A stretch of 64,000 nucleotides of DNA from CAISCU01 sp051861545 (lineage in GTDB: Bacteria > Bacteroidota > Bacteroidia > UKL13-3), in contig JBIMKP010000021.1 in the NCBI GenBank assembly GCA_051861545.1, positions 1 through 64,000 of the forward strand. Reading direction: 5' to 3'. Positions 55,701 through 64,000 of the stretch are shown here, one piece after another (within the stretch, counting starts at the first letter, position 1; every line of letters starts with the position of its first letter). Both the position numbers and the translations under genes were made by a program. The notes under the pieces are model-generated. The model did not search any database, was not told the origin of the DNA, and worked only from the letters and a program-made list of their open reading frames with translations.

Positions 55701-56554
55701 AAAGTAGAAATCCATTAGGAATTTATTCTGCTACTTTATTGAATGAAAATGGAATTATGCCAGTGGCAGTTGCTAATAATGCTGCATACCACCAGATTTT
55801 GGCTTTGAATTTTGAAAAGGATAATTCAATAACCGCAAGTTCTGAATTACAGGTTGCTTGTCCTTCGGTTCATCAAACACATGGCTTGGTGCTTAATTTA
55901 TTAGATATTAATTATTCACACACCGGAAATTACTCTTATAAAATTCAGGATAGCTCAAGGCTTTTTGTTTCTTATTTGAACAACCAGAATTTAGCTGAAA
56001 TGCAAACCTGGAATTCCAGCTCATTTAATGAGTATAAAACCAAAAGCAGTGATTATGTTGGTGTATTTGAACCAAATGCTGGCAAGTATTATATAAGTGC
56101 CTGGGTAAGGACAAATAATGATAACATGGATTATTCGGGTTCTAAAATTGTTTTGGTATTATCTGATGACAAAGCATTGGTAGAGGCTTCAAATATAACA
56201 GCAAATCAAATTGTAACTTTTACACCTTCAGGACCAGTAATAGATGGTTGGCAAAAAATTGAAGGGTACTTTACAGTTGGTTCAACTAAAAAAGCAATGA
56301 TGGTGAAATTTGTTGCGGCTCCTGGCTCTCCAAGTTGGTTTGATGATTTTAGAATTCAACCATTTAATTCGGAAATGAAATCTTATGTTTTTGATTCAAA
56401 AAGCAAAAAAATGATTGCCGATTTAGATGGAAACAATTTCGCCACTTTTTATGAATATGATAAAGAGGGTAATCTTATCAGAATTAAAAAAGAGACCGAA
56501 AGAGGCATTGTTACTGTTAAAGAAGTTAGAAATAGTTTTAAGAAAATTCAATAG
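49793..56554 (+). CDS. Giant SpvB-like/YD-type exported protein
   Basis: 2253 residues from ATG 49793; an upstream in-frame start would overlap the lipoprotein gene. Signal peptide (about 1-27). Residues about 45-100 (LVDLFSGDFNYNIPLMDVDG...IAYHSGITMDQEASWVGLGWNLNPGVVNRNLRGIPDDF) parallel the N-terminal domain of SpvB/TcB proteins (a sheath-forming RHS cage component). Large beta-rich body follows with a cysteine-containing stretch (about 1730-1800), a sandwich domain near 2090-2200, and a C-terminal YD-like element (TFYEYDKEGNLIRIKKETERG). No enzyme motif seen. The SpvB analogy is mine, not proven. Confidence 0.7.
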   Translation: MQKHLKTISRVLLLVFTFEILQPLQSLALTGGPSQPEVQSFEPVGTTQLVDLFSGDFNYNIPLMDVDGYPLNIAYHSGITMDQEASWVGLGWNLNPGVVNRNLRGIPDDFNGDLIEKELRHKPNLTTDVSVGADFEFLGVKLNKFKKIDPQKKYLKFELGYNLGISYNNYRGIGFSTGIDFSSSLSKTPVNSNKYAKLGLNLQNNSSGDLMISPQLNYPSNNQIGISTNISNKEGLLNTTLSNNYFIQNSGISYSGPGSRSFIPSISMPIRNLTYSFNFKKGPSIFGADPSFNISGTQSIQYLADDKINRKAYGSLYLQNESSDNDNDLLDYSREKDNQFSEKSPVIAIPQLTQDIFNFSGQGIGGAFKAFRSDIPIIHDAATTNKADIQAKRGYELGKGSKFKIGANIGLSLNWSESHAWRIWDDKDNPRILSDIGLGALKNNPNTDPLFEPSYFKVLGDNGSADEKFNPFESLNESFDLKVPRVSSSEQIVNASTNFKRKKRDIRGQLVSALTADQSNFCLSHGIPKTVNQGSSNYLETIPRIGGYRNASHNSEISITKEDGSRFVYGIPAYNITQVEYQFTNAKEPYSNDEPQRFCDQGEVEYSPNFSKFQGIDAHKEVIKTPAYAHSYLLTAVLSPDYQDVDGNGPTENDLGSYTKINYSLKNSNYKWRIPFRKDKASLNEGLKSDKYDNSASFVYGEKEIWHVHSIEGLNHVAYFYTSERRDGFGVGELDGGLSAQNPSYKLDSIVLYSKTDLDNPIKTVVFEYSYKLCPNTHNNIDYATNTPNSLGNGKLTLTKLYFRYGNSFKGKFNAYKFDYDFSPEYNASYHIKGYDAWGNYKPASVSLNEWASSAGACDDNNKLLATEFPFSIQNKSYADQYATQWHLKKITLPSGGSIEVDYESDDYAYVQDRGAMQMYFLKGFAKEKEDNPTPILFDSYTGLSNNICFVEIPANIDYKGLRPESNSMLFNVLMDIDGKGNYEYVRGYATIEDLGVKQADNEKQLIWIRLKGLKLTGYSKRKVNPISSTGFSFARLFMPHLVNPGSNTIKSNQNNIKTFAKTLTGFIPNLYNMLKGRDRVLFDKGFCKLSIPGKSWVRLNNVSGFKYGGGSRVKRIISSDVWDMMDNNSSTSLTSNSYTQNFFYTKAIGKNEDGSIRYESSGVASWEPAAAMDENPFKNKGREYTEEHVFVPDESFNVEEPFGESYYPGATVGYSRVSVVFGNAKNISNTDYLKRNGTGKTVSEFYTAKDFPVIKKDPEVRTDYYKPSLLLSMFGVRSNEFLTMTQKMLIELNDMHGKPKAVWNYSQNHVESNDASEAQSGTTYEYFETVENGKRRLDNKVTVLNANGKISKALLATEAEVVIDTRQSISNAIDGTASANFNVSGAGAILWASFTLFPSYSKTNNKFQSAASVKLVQKYGILKKVTAFEEGATLTTENTVFDAITGEVLINKTQNEFEDNIYQTNLPAYWAYEGMGPAYKNQKARFNLKNSTTHGFVIEFNNVQYAPDAFLYHGDLLKADDSDMKLWVYKHQDGKWRIINENGVFVNIPTQTVTVIQSGRKNMQSVPLASFTQLTNPVLSTGFVNLENDVIATNVAEFDSIGKIQNCFNPPPPITKCLTFEAGTLLDYFVTRYASNFFKIDSLSQYGISGVDITIINESTSNTFGNSEYKKLWDRYYPGLPYKVKFYVEKIAGYDWSDSHYRFGYKFDDIVVSEACKQIRFKMEASAVTSTPTTSSNYSTSNNSCNYSGFPTNCYFPFNNTINSYLPIDGLIWHSKYLNYSGCDCYPTQNSCGNNCETIKSDSGFCHTGSSSLFTTIRNIRQLVPASTLMPNLTSKNSLRLLRLATSPYSGSVNSNGNAGINVRNIEYYAFSQYLETDLCKPVIAQKTLNPFVHGLSNNWKPKKSWAFVQKRGPENAQSNIRKDGTIVGFNSFWLPNNNTGRLQKTSQLNNWQYSKETTKYSRNGAELESRNPLGIYSATLLNENGIMPVAVANNAAYHQILALNFEKDNSITASSELQVACPSVHQTHGLVLNLLDINYSHTGNYSYKIQDSSRLFVSYLNNQNLAEMQTWNSSSFNEYKTKSSDYVGVFEPNAGKYYISAWVRTNNDNMDYSGSKIVLVLSDDKALVEASNITANQIVTFTPSGPVIDGWQKIEGYFTVGSTKKAMMVKFVAAPGSPSWFDDFRIQPFNSEMKSYVFDSKSKKMIADLDGNNFATFYEYDKEGNLIRIKKETERGIVTVKEVRNSFKKIQ

Positions 56555-56562
56555 CTCGAAAA

Positions 56563-57315
56563 ATGAAAAACCAAATTCGGATATTTCTTTTGGCGCTCTT
56601 ATTATTTCCTTTGTTCTCCTTAAAGACAAATAAAGAAACTAATTTATTAGAGCGGTTTTCAAAACAAATGCTTCAAAGAAAGTATAAAGGAACTATTGAA
56701 GCCAATTTGTATTCTGACATAAACAAATCAAAATTAATAGAAAAGCAGAATTTTGATATTACAAGTTTTGGACCTTGGATGAAGTTTAAAACAAAGGAGC
56801 TTGAATATTATGCTAACGATAAGTATACAGTAATGCTTTATTTAGACCAAAAGCAAATTGTATTGACGCATACAAATCAAGCTGTTCAAAAACAAATTCT
56901 AAATCAGTTTGAGGGAATTTTAAATACCGGAAATAAGAACCTCGAATTTTTGGAAACTAAAGGCTCAAGTGAAGTTCAAAGTATACTTAAACTACATTTT
57001 AAAAAGGAAGTTAAATCAGTAGCTGATGTTGAATTTACAATCAATAATAAAACATTAGAACCTCAAAAGATTTCATTTTTATATAACAAATCATTGAATG
57101 AATTATTTCCTAGTCCGAAATTTATCAAAGAAAAACAAAGCTCATCAAAACCCCTTGTTGAAATGGTTTACCATGATTTTAACTACCTAAATCAACTAAA
57201 TAAACAATGGTTTGATTTTTCACATATTGTCACTTTTAATAAAAAAGGAATTGCGGTATTAACAAAGCAATTTTCTGATTTTGAATTAATTAATACCGTT
57301 AACGAAACCTATTAA
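56563..57315 (+). CDS. Exported LolA-like protein between the giants
   Basis: 250 residues with a signal peptide (about 1-20). The sequence (FDITSFGPWMKFKTKELEYYANDKYTVMLYLDQKQIVLTH, later VADVEFTINNKTLEPQKISFLYN) has the rhythm of long curved beta sheets as in LolA/LolB-like folds, but no family is certain. It lies 8 bp after the SpvB-like gene and 4 bp before the RHS gene, so it may be a periplasmic chaperone or carrier for one of them. Inference from position and fold pattern. Confidence 0.55.
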   Translation: MKNQIRIFLLALLLFPLFSLKTNKETNLLERFSKQMLQRKYKGTIEANLYSDINKSKLIEKQNFDITSFGPWMKFKTKELEYYANDKYTVMLYLDQKQIVLTHTNQAVQKQILNQFEGILNTGNKNLEFLETKGSSEVQSILKLHFKKEVKSVADVEFTINNKTLEPQKISFLYNKSLNELFPSPKFIKEKQSSSKPLVEMVYHDFNYLNQLNKQWFDFSHIVTFNKKGIAVLTKQFSDFELINTVNETY

Positions 57316-57319
57316 GCTT

Positions 57320-60300
57320 ATGAAACGGATTCTGTATTTATTTTTACTTTTTATAGTTGTAAACAGCACAAATTTGTTTGCAAAAAAAATCCCGGCTCTA
57401 CTCGATTACAAGGCTTTGGATTCTCTAAGTCCCATTAATTATGTAAGCAGAGGTAGCGATTTATTTGAAAGTAATGGTTCGATATTTACTGATACTACCT
57501 GGAGAGATCTTTATTGTTACAATGAAGCAACAGGAAGAATTGTATTAAGAATAAAAGACAATTTGCCATTATGCCCACCTTCTAATTTTAGTGTATCAGT
57601 AAGTTTAAGAATTACTACAATGAATAGCCGATTTGTAGTGCAGACTTTTGATACTACTTTAATGGTTTCTTATAATCGAACAAAAGGTTTAAACTACCTT
57701 GAACGTGCTATTTATGTTAAATCGAATGTCCATTATATAAAAGCGCAGGTACTAAATATCAATCCAAGTGCAAATTCTAAATATTTATGTTTAGAAGCCA
57801 TTATAGAAGAGGATAGGAATTATTGTGGATTTACAAAAACAATGGTACCGCAGCTTACTGGTATTACATATCAGGCAAGTGAGGCGAAGATTAATTTGAC
57901 ATTTCATCAGGATTTGGTAGATAAGTGTGATTTTATAGAAATTGAATACACTTTTGTTGATGCCTATTCCTATAAAACTTTAGCCGAATCTTTGAATCCC
58001 AATTTTATTTGGTTTGATTTTAGGAGAAATTCAAACAGAGTTGCCATTACTTCCAATACCTATTCAATCAGTAATATTTTTGAGAAGGGTTATTTAATTT
58101 TCAGAGCCAGGGGAGTGGTAATGAAGGGCCCATTAAAGGATAAAGCCTACAATGGAAACTGGAGTTTAGATGACAATGGAAATTTATCAGGAGTATCATC
58201 TAATTGGTATACCGGAATTGGTGTAGGAGGTTTAATTCCTGTGCATCAGGAAAACATCAACTGGCAATTACAAGCTGATTTTGCAGAAGAAGCCAAGAGT
58301 AAAGAAGTTGTTACTTATTATGATGGTTTATTAAAAAAGAGGCAAACTGTTACCAGAAATAGTTCTGATAATATGGCCATTGTTGCAGATGAAATCTACG
58401 ACCATCTAGGTAGACAAGCTATATCCGTATTACCTGTTCCAGCTTTCGAAAATAGGATTAGGTATTTTGAAGGTTTTGCGAAAAACAATGCTGGTGAACC
58501 TTATAATATTAAAAATTTCGACCTTCTAGACCAAGGTTCTGATTGTGTAAAGCAAAATGGTGATGACCCAATGTCAACTTTATCGGGTGCTGCAAAATAT
58601 TATAGTGCAAACAATCCCTTGCTTTCAATGAGTAATTTGAATGCACGATTAGCCCAATCTATACCTAATGCTAGTGGTTATCCTTTTGCACATACAGAGT
58701 ATATGCCCGACCAAACCGGAAGAATTAGAAGGCAATCTGGACCAGGTGCTACACATAAAATGGGAAATGGACATGAAACCAAATATTATTATGGTGTACC
58801 TACCCAACTTGAATTAGATAAATTGTTTGGAACTGAAGTAGGTGTATCTTCTCATTATAAGAAAAATATGGTAATAGATGCAAATGGTCAAGCAAGCATC
58901 AGTTACCTAGATTCTAAAGGTAGAGTAATTGCTACTTGTCTGGCTGGTGAAAGTCCTGCAGCTTTACAATCTCTAAGTTCAAATACTGGTTATGATACCA
59001 TTAGTATGGATTTGCAAAGCTACCAAGACACACTCATATTGGAAGAGGGAATTGTTTTAAATACTGCATTTCATGTGAGTAAAAACAATACTGCCTATTC
59101 TTTAAAATATTTTTTAAATCCACAAAGTTATTTTCCAATATGTGCTTCATCGCAAGTTTGTTATAACTGTATGTATGATTTAGAAATTACTTTAACTGGT
59201 GAAGATTGTAATACAGAAGTTTTTAAACTAAAAAGAAAAATTGGCGGTAATGTAGCAGATACAATTTGTCAGGGACAATTAAAATATAGCTTTGCCGATG
59301 ATGCAGAATTAAATGTTCAAGATTCTTTGCTTACTGTATTTTTAAATCAAGGTGCTTATACTTTAACTAAAAAATTAACCATTGATGAAGAGGCCTATGA
59401 GTTTTATTTCAACGATTTTAAAACGAATAGAATTTGTAAAACTGAGTCTGATTTTTTAAAACAAGCTTATATTGATATTGATACCAACCAATGCAACTTA
59501 ACTTGTGAGCAATGTAATTTACAATTAGGACCTAAAGCTGCATTTCTTCAAAAAGGAATTCAAAATATTTTAGCGAGCGAAGATTCTATTCCTAATCATG
59601 AAGATACAGTAGCTATTAATAGTACTTATGACAAATTAAAACTCAATTGTGATGGATTGTGTCCGCCTGCTATGACAGGTTGCGATGCCATTTTGAATAT
59701 TTTAATGGAAGACATGAAGCCAGGCGGACAATATGCTCTAATTGATTATGATTCAGCCAATAATATTTATGTAATTCCTGCTTATAATAGTACTACCAAA
59801 CCTAAGTTTAATATTTTAGAGCCTATAGCGGGAAATGGTTTTGATACTACTTTAAAAAATCATCCTTATTTTGCCGCAAATGGTTTGACTTTAAACGGCA
59901 CATACAAGACATTCAAAGATTTTACATTAGATGAATTGGTGATGTATTGGCAAGATACATTTTCAGCTATTTTGGTTAAACAACATCCTGAATATTGCAA
60001 GTATTTAAAATGTATAGAAAACAATATTTTTGATGCTTTTGAAACTGATTTTAGAGAAACTGATACGTATGAAAAAGCTGTTCAAAAAGGCTATTTCACT
60101 CCATTAAATCCTGTTGTTACAAATCCATTATTTCAACCTAATCCAAATTCATCTCTTGATCCTTTCTTTACAGAAGGAAAAGCTGGGAATATCTTATTAA
60201 CAAATGCCCGTTCAAGGGTAAGTAATTTCTTATCATATACTACCTCATACGGAACTAAAGTTTTGGGTATGAAAGATATGGCGGTGTGGCAATTGTATTG

Positions 60301-63300
60301 TTCTGACCTAACAAACAATGATGATGTATTAAATTGTGTTGAGCAACATAAAGATTCAATATTTATTTGTGGTGCCAACAGAGATTATTATTGGAGAAAC
60401 TTTAGAGGAATTTATTTGGCTTTACGTCAAAAAATTGCTGATAGTTTAACATCAGTTTCAACATATAAAGGTTTGGCTTGTAGTGATAGTAGGGTGCCGA
60501 CATCATACGAAATAAGATTACCACAAGGACCAGCTAGTTTAATTGGTAACAATGACCCAAATACACCAGCAGGAATAGCCGCCATAGAAAACCAAGTGAA
60601 CGATTCTATTAATTTAGAAAAGGAAAATACATGTGAAGGATATATACCTATTTGGTGGCAAGAATTAGCAGGATGTAACCTAAGTCCAGCTGATAGTACT
60701 TATATAATTGGAGAATTTCTCGCTATATGTAATGCAACTTCTACTTTAAAAAATACATTTGGAAATTCAAGCCTAGCTCCTAATCAAGTGAGCCCTATTA
60801 GTCTTGGATTTAGAAGTTTTGATGATGTATTAAGTGGAAAAGTGAATGGAACAGGTACGCCTTTAAGAACCAATTTTAGAGTAAAAGGAATTTGTGATGG
60901 GGTGCTTATATCTATGCCTAAGCCTTATGGACATGATTATTTAGCTTATGATAATCCTGCAGCAGATACTTGTGCTTGTAAACCTGAATTGTATAATTAT
61001 CCTGTTTGGAACAATCCTAGTTGTGAAGATACCGTTTTTACTCCTGACCCAAATTGTACAGATTGCCCATCTACTGGTGGTACCTATGCCAATGAAATGA
61101 TGAAGCAAATCATTAAAAATTCAGCTTCAGTTGAAACTCAGTATAAATGTAAAAACTGTATTGATTGTACAAAATTTGCAGGTGCTTTACAAAAGTACAA
61201 GGAGCAATATGGACCTCAAATTCCTGCAAGTGTGCCCAATCAAACCAACCAAACCAATTCAAATACCCCGGCACCTGCAGTTGATATTGAAAAAGTATTT
61301 ACGCAATTTCTAAACAATACATTGGGCTTTAATTTATCGTTTGATGATTATATAAAATTTGGAGCTGAGTGTTTAGACACACTTGATACTTATGATGCTG
61401 TAATGGCAAAGTTTGATTCATCTAATTTTTCAGGTGGTGAAACGGTTTCAACACCAAGTGGTTCAATTCATGTGGAAGAGTGGGATAGAAATGTAAATAT
61501 TGATACTTGTGGTTGTAATATAATTTTAAAAGCTGAAAGAGATTGGGTAAATGGATTTATAGATACTACCAAGTTTGCTAGTTCAAGAGATTATGTAGAA
61601 AAGATGTTTAATTGTGGCAATCCTTTATTAGATTATAATAAACATAGAGATGCTTGTTTTACCGCAGCTAATGGTTTGTATATAGATTCTACTTTGGTAC
61701 CTTATTATTCTGTTGATACAATTGCCAATAGCACATCTGTAAATATAAATTGGGCAAATAGTTTTTGGGGTTTGGGCAATAATGGACAGCCACGAGTTAT
61801 TAAAACTGCTGCAATTGCAGGTCAAGAAGGAGCATTCATTGATGGTTATATATTGGTGGGAGATAGTTTAATACCTTATTACGCTCGATGGCAAACAATT
61901 CCAGCACTTTCCCTTACTTACATTTTACATGAAAATGGCTCTGGCTCATGGAGGGATAACCTGAAAAGTTTGAATTCTTGTTTACCTCCTAAATGTTGTA
62001 AAAAACTTTGTAACCGGCCATTTTATGAGTTAAAGCTTGTGCAAGAAGACCCTTGTAAATTGAGTTTAAAAGCCATTGCAAAAAGAATGGCAGCTCAAAG
62101 ATATACAGCATACTTGGATAGTTCTTTAGCTACCTTCAGAAAAGCCTATTTAGCTAAGTGCTTACGTCCTTTACAAATTGAAAGAATACAAGAACAATTG
62201 CAAGTATTCCAATACCATTATACTTTGTATTATTACGACCAAGCTGGTAATCTTACCAAAACCATTCCACCTGCTGGTGTTAAGCCTTTTGGTAATGAGG
62301 ATGCTCGATTGGTTCAGAATTTCCGATTGATGAGCAGTGCGCAAAGGTTTACTCCTAATCACCTTATGGCAACAACTTACCAATACAATTCATTAAATGC
62401 TTTGTGCTGGCAAAAAACACCAGATGCGGGAGAAAGTAAATTCTATTATGATGATTTAGGTAGACTGGTTGTTTCTCAAAATGCCAAACAAATTGCTATT
62501 GCAGGTGCAGTTAAACAATACAGTTATACTTTATTCGACCCATTAGGTAGAATTGTTGAAGTGGGTCAAATCAATCAGGCCAATCCAATGACAGATTTAA
62601 TGGCAAGAACTCCTGCAAGCTTAAATGCTTGGCTAGCCACAACGTTTAAAACACAAATAACTCGAACCAAATACGATGAAGCCGATTATTCGCTTCTAGA
62701 TACCACTTTATTTAATCCTAAAAATTTGCGTAATAGAGTAGTTTATTCTAGTTATGCTGCTGGTAATGGTAATTTTTACGAACACGCAGTTCATTATAGT
62801 TATGATGCTCACGGAAATGTAAAAACCTTATTGAGAGAAATAAAAGGTTTGGTGCCTTTATTAAATGATTATAAACTGGTTCATTATAAATATGATTTGG
62901 TGAGCGGCAAAGTAAATGAGGTAGCCTATCAAACTGGTATGGCCGATCAATACTTACATAAATACAATTATGATGCAGAAAATAGATTGATAAGTGTTGA
63001 AACCGGACCAGGAAAATACCAATTGGATGAAGATGCCAAATACAGGTACTATTTACATGGACCATTGGCACGTATGGAGCTGGGTAAATTACAAGTACAA
63101 GGTGTTGATTATGCCTATACCTTACAAGGTTGGTTAAAAGGAGTAAACAGCTCGCATTTGCAAACACAAAGAGATTTGGGTAGAGATGGATACAAAGGTA
63201 CAAATGGTTTTGCTGGGAATGCCTATTTCCCTGCCGATGCTTATGGCTTTACTTTAGGGTATTATGAAGGCGATTACCAAATGATAGGAAACATGGCCCA

Positions 63301-64000
63301 AAGTGAATCGTTTGTGAGTGCTACAGCAGGTTCAAGTGCAGGCAACCAAAGCCCTAATTTATACAATGGCAATATTAGAATGATGTCGGTGGCTATTAGA
63401 CAATTTGGGGTTTACCCATTATTAAATAGTTACCGTTACGACCAATTAAACAGGTTGGTGAGTAGTACCAGTTATAATCAGTTTGATAGTGTGGCTAATG
63501 CTTATCCAAACAATGCAACAGCTTTACCTCAATACCTCAATACCTTTAGTTACGATGCAAACGGAAATATTTTAAAACAACTTCGTAATGGCGGACCATC
63601 TCAAGTGGCTATGGACAGTTTGCATTATGAATATGAAATGGTAGCTGGATTACCAACTAATAAACTAAGGCGAGTAACAGATGCAGTAGCAGCAGCTAAT
63701 TACGCAGATGATATTGACAAACAAGTTGATTTTAGCAATTATACATACGATGCAATAGGTAATTTAATTCAAGACAAAGCAGAGCAAATATTAAGTATTG
63801 AATGGAATGTATATGGCAAAATACAAAAGATTATACGCACTGCTGGAAGTACCAAACCTGATTTAGAATTTGAGTACAGTCCTGATGGGCATAGGGTAGT
63901 AAAAATTGTAAAACCTAAAAATGGCAACCAAAATTTATACACTTACTATGTGCGCGATGCACAAGGAAATGTATTGGCAACTTATGAAAGAAGTTTTGCT
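57320..64000 (+). CDS. Giant RHS/YD-repeat protein (partial, runs off the window)
   Basis: At least 2227 residues, open to the end of the window, so the C-terminus is missing. Signal peptide (about 1-21, ending NLFAK). A beta-rich N-terminal region is followed by a cysteine-rich middle (about 605-1580) with clusters such as CYNC, CNLTCEQC, CDGLC, CKNCIDC and CLPPKCCKKLC. From about 1630 on there are YD repeats (YYYDQAGNLTKTIPPAG, YHYTLYY, KFYYDDLGRLVVSQ, HYSYDAHGNVKTL, YRYDQLNRLVSST), then YTYDAIGNLIQDKAEQI, IEWNVYGKIQKI and FEYSPDGHRVVKIV, the usual approach to an RHS core. RHS proteins form a shell and often carry a variable C-terminal toxin, which would lie outside this window. Confidence 0.85.
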   Translation, partial: MKRILYLFLLFIVVNSTNLFAKKIPALLDYKALDSLSPINYVSRGSDLFESNGSIFTDTTWRDLYCYNEATGRIVLRIKDNLPLCPPSNFSVSVSLRITTMNSRFVVQTFDTTLMVSYNRTKGLNYLERAIYVKSNVHYIKAQVLNINPSANSKYLCLEAIIEEDRNYCGFTKTMVPQLTGITYQASEAKINLTFHQDLVDKCDFIEIEYTFVDAYSYKTLAESLNPNFIWFDFRRNSNRVAITSNTYSISNIFEKGYLIFRARGVVMKGPLKDKAYNGNWSLDDNGNLSGVSSNWYTGIGVGGLIPVHQENINWQLQADFAEEAKSKEVVTYYDGLLKKRQTVTRNSSDNMAIVADEIYDHLGRQAISVLPVPAFENRIRYFEGFAKNNAGEPYNIKNFDLLDQGSDCVKQNGDDPMSTLSGAAKYYSANNPLLSMSNLNARLAQSIPNASGYPFAHTEYMPDQTGRIRRQSGPGATHKMGNGHETKYYYGVPTQLELDKLFGTEVGVSSHYKKNMVIDANGQASISYLDSKGRVIATCLAGESPAALQSLSSNTGYDTISMDLQSYQDTLILEEGIVLNTAFHVSKNNTAYSLKYFLNPQSYFPICASSQVCYNCMYDLEITLTGEDCNTEVFKLKRKIGGNVADTICQGQLKYSFADDAELNVQDSLLTVFLNQGAYTLTKKLTIDEEAYEFYFNDFKTNRICKTESDFLKQAYIDIDTNQCNLTCEQCNLQLGPKAAFLQKGIQNILASEDSIPNHEDTVAINSTYDKLKLNCDGLCPPAMTGCDAILNILMEDMKPGGQYALIDYDSANNIYVIPAYNSTTKPKFNILEPIAGNGFDTTLKNHPYFAANGLTLNGTYKTFKDFTLDELVMYWQDTFSAILVKQHPEYCKYLKCIENNIFDAFETDFRETDTYEKAVQKGYFTPLNPVVTNPLFQPNPNSSLDPFFTEGKAGNILLTNARSRVSNFLSYTTSYGTKVLGMKDMAVWQLYCSDLTNNDDVLNCVEQHKDSIFICGANRDYYWRNFRGIYLALRQKIADSLTSVSTYKGLACSDSRVPTSYEIRLPQGPASLIGNNDPNTPAGIAAIENQVNDSINLEKENTCEGYIPIWWQELAGCNLSPADSTYIIGEFLAICNATSTLKNTFGNSSLAPNQVSPISLGFRSFDDVLSGKVNGTGTPLRTNFRVKGICDGVLISMPKPYGHDYLAYDNPAADTCACKPELYNYPVWNNPSCEDTVFTPDPNCTDCPSTGGTYANEMMKQIIKNSASVETQYKCKNCIDCTKFAGALQKYKEQYGPQIPASVPNQTNQTNSNTPAPAVDIEKVFTQFLNNTLGFNLSFDDYIKFGAECLDTLDTYDAVMAKFDSSNFSGGETVSTPSGSIHVEEWDRNVNIDTCGCNIILKAERDWVNGFIDTTKFASSRDYVEKMFNCGNPLLDYNKHRDACFTAANGLYIDSTLVPYYSVDTIANSTSVNINWANSFWGLGNNGQPRVIKTAAIAGQEGAFIDGYILVGDSLIPYYARWQTIPALSLTYILHENGSGSWRDNLKSLNSCLPPKCCKKLCNRPFYELKLVQEDPCKLSLKAIAKRMAAQRYTAYLDSSLATFRKAYLAKCLRPLQIERIQEQLQVFQYHYTLYYYDQAGNLTKTIPPAGVKPFGNEDARLVQNFRLMSSAQRFTPNHLMATTYQYNSLNALCWQKTPDAGESKFYYDDLGRLVVSQNAKQIAIAGAVKQYSYTLFDPLGRIVEVGQINQANPMTDLMARTPASLNAWLATTFKTQITRTKYDEADYSLLDTTLFNPKNLRNRVVYSSYAAGNGNFYEHAVHYSYDAHGNVKTLLREIKGLVPLLNDYKLVHYKYDLVSGKVNEVAYQTGMADQYLHKYNYDAENRLISVETGPGKYQLDEDAKYRYYLHGPLARMELGKLQVQGVDYAYTLQGWLKGVNSSHLQTQRDLGRDGYKGTNGFAGNAYFPADAYGFTLGYYEGDYQMIGNMAQSESFVSATAGSSAGNQSPNLYNGNIRMMSVAIRQFGVYPLLNSYRYDQLNRLVSSTSYNQFDSVANAYPNNATALPQYLNTFSYDANGNILKQLRNGGPSQVAMDSLHYEYEMVAGLPTNKLRRVTDAVAAANYADDIDKQVDFSNYTYDAIGNLIQDKAEQILSIEWNVYGKIQKIIRTAGSTKPDLEFEYSPDGHRVVKIVKPKNGNQNLYTYYVRDAQGNVLATYERSFA

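Overview
The window is AT-rich and comes from a member of the Bacteroidota. Evidence: two secreted proteins end in type IX secretion (T9SS) sorting domains (YPNP motifs), a TonB-dependent-receptor-like barrel is paired with a GLPGLI protein, several lipoproteins carry lipoboxes, Shine-Dalgarno sites are mostly absent, and several genes have the Bacteroidetes sigma-A -7 box TAnnTTTG. I cannot assign a genus. No phage, transposase, integrase or CRISPR array is visible.

Layout. 0.1-9.2 kb is core and housekeeping: a DUF4197 lipoprotein, a POT peptide transporter, a PolB-like exonuclease, a glycosyltransferase, hpt-adk-obg, an outer-membrane protein/lipoprotein pair and a one-domain asparaginase. 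9.4-12.3 kb is a two-gene 2-oxoacid:ferredoxin oxidoreductase. 12.5-18.8 kb is envelope and secreted genes: receptor-like barrel, GLPGLI protein, T9SS cargo with a CxxCH domain. 19.1-26.1 kb holds dnaK, a lipoprotein, panB, a pseudouridine synthase, a YdeI-like protein and pruA. 26.3-28.0 kb is a carbohydrate-binding-like gene between two direct copies of a hairpin repeat.

28.1-34.9 kb is a tight minus-strand operon: speD, two zinc-ribbon DUF4178-type proteins, a small membrane protein, DUF350, a membrane-anchored spermidine synthase, a flavin amine-oxidase-like protein and a histidine-containing multi-span membrane protein. It looks like a polyamine-linked membrane module. 35.1-37.3 kb is an ECF sigma factor with a one-span partner and a barrel-like protein. 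37.4-41.2 kb is a T9SS protein built of 100-residue repeats with an exact 300-bp period.

41.2-45.2 kb is mostly accessory DNA: two more hairpin repeats, an acyltransferase and AEC-transporter pair, a tRNA-Met followed by two defective tRNA-derived copies carrying a GC-rich palindrome, and a 110-bp tandem repeat. From 45.3 kb to the end lies a LuxR-type response regulator and then six nearly contiguous genes for exported proteins. Two are giants: a 2253-residue protein with an SpvB-like N-terminus and an RHS/YD-repeat protein of at least 2227 residues that runs off the window. This locus, the polyamine operon and the covarying hairpin repeats are the most interesting parts.
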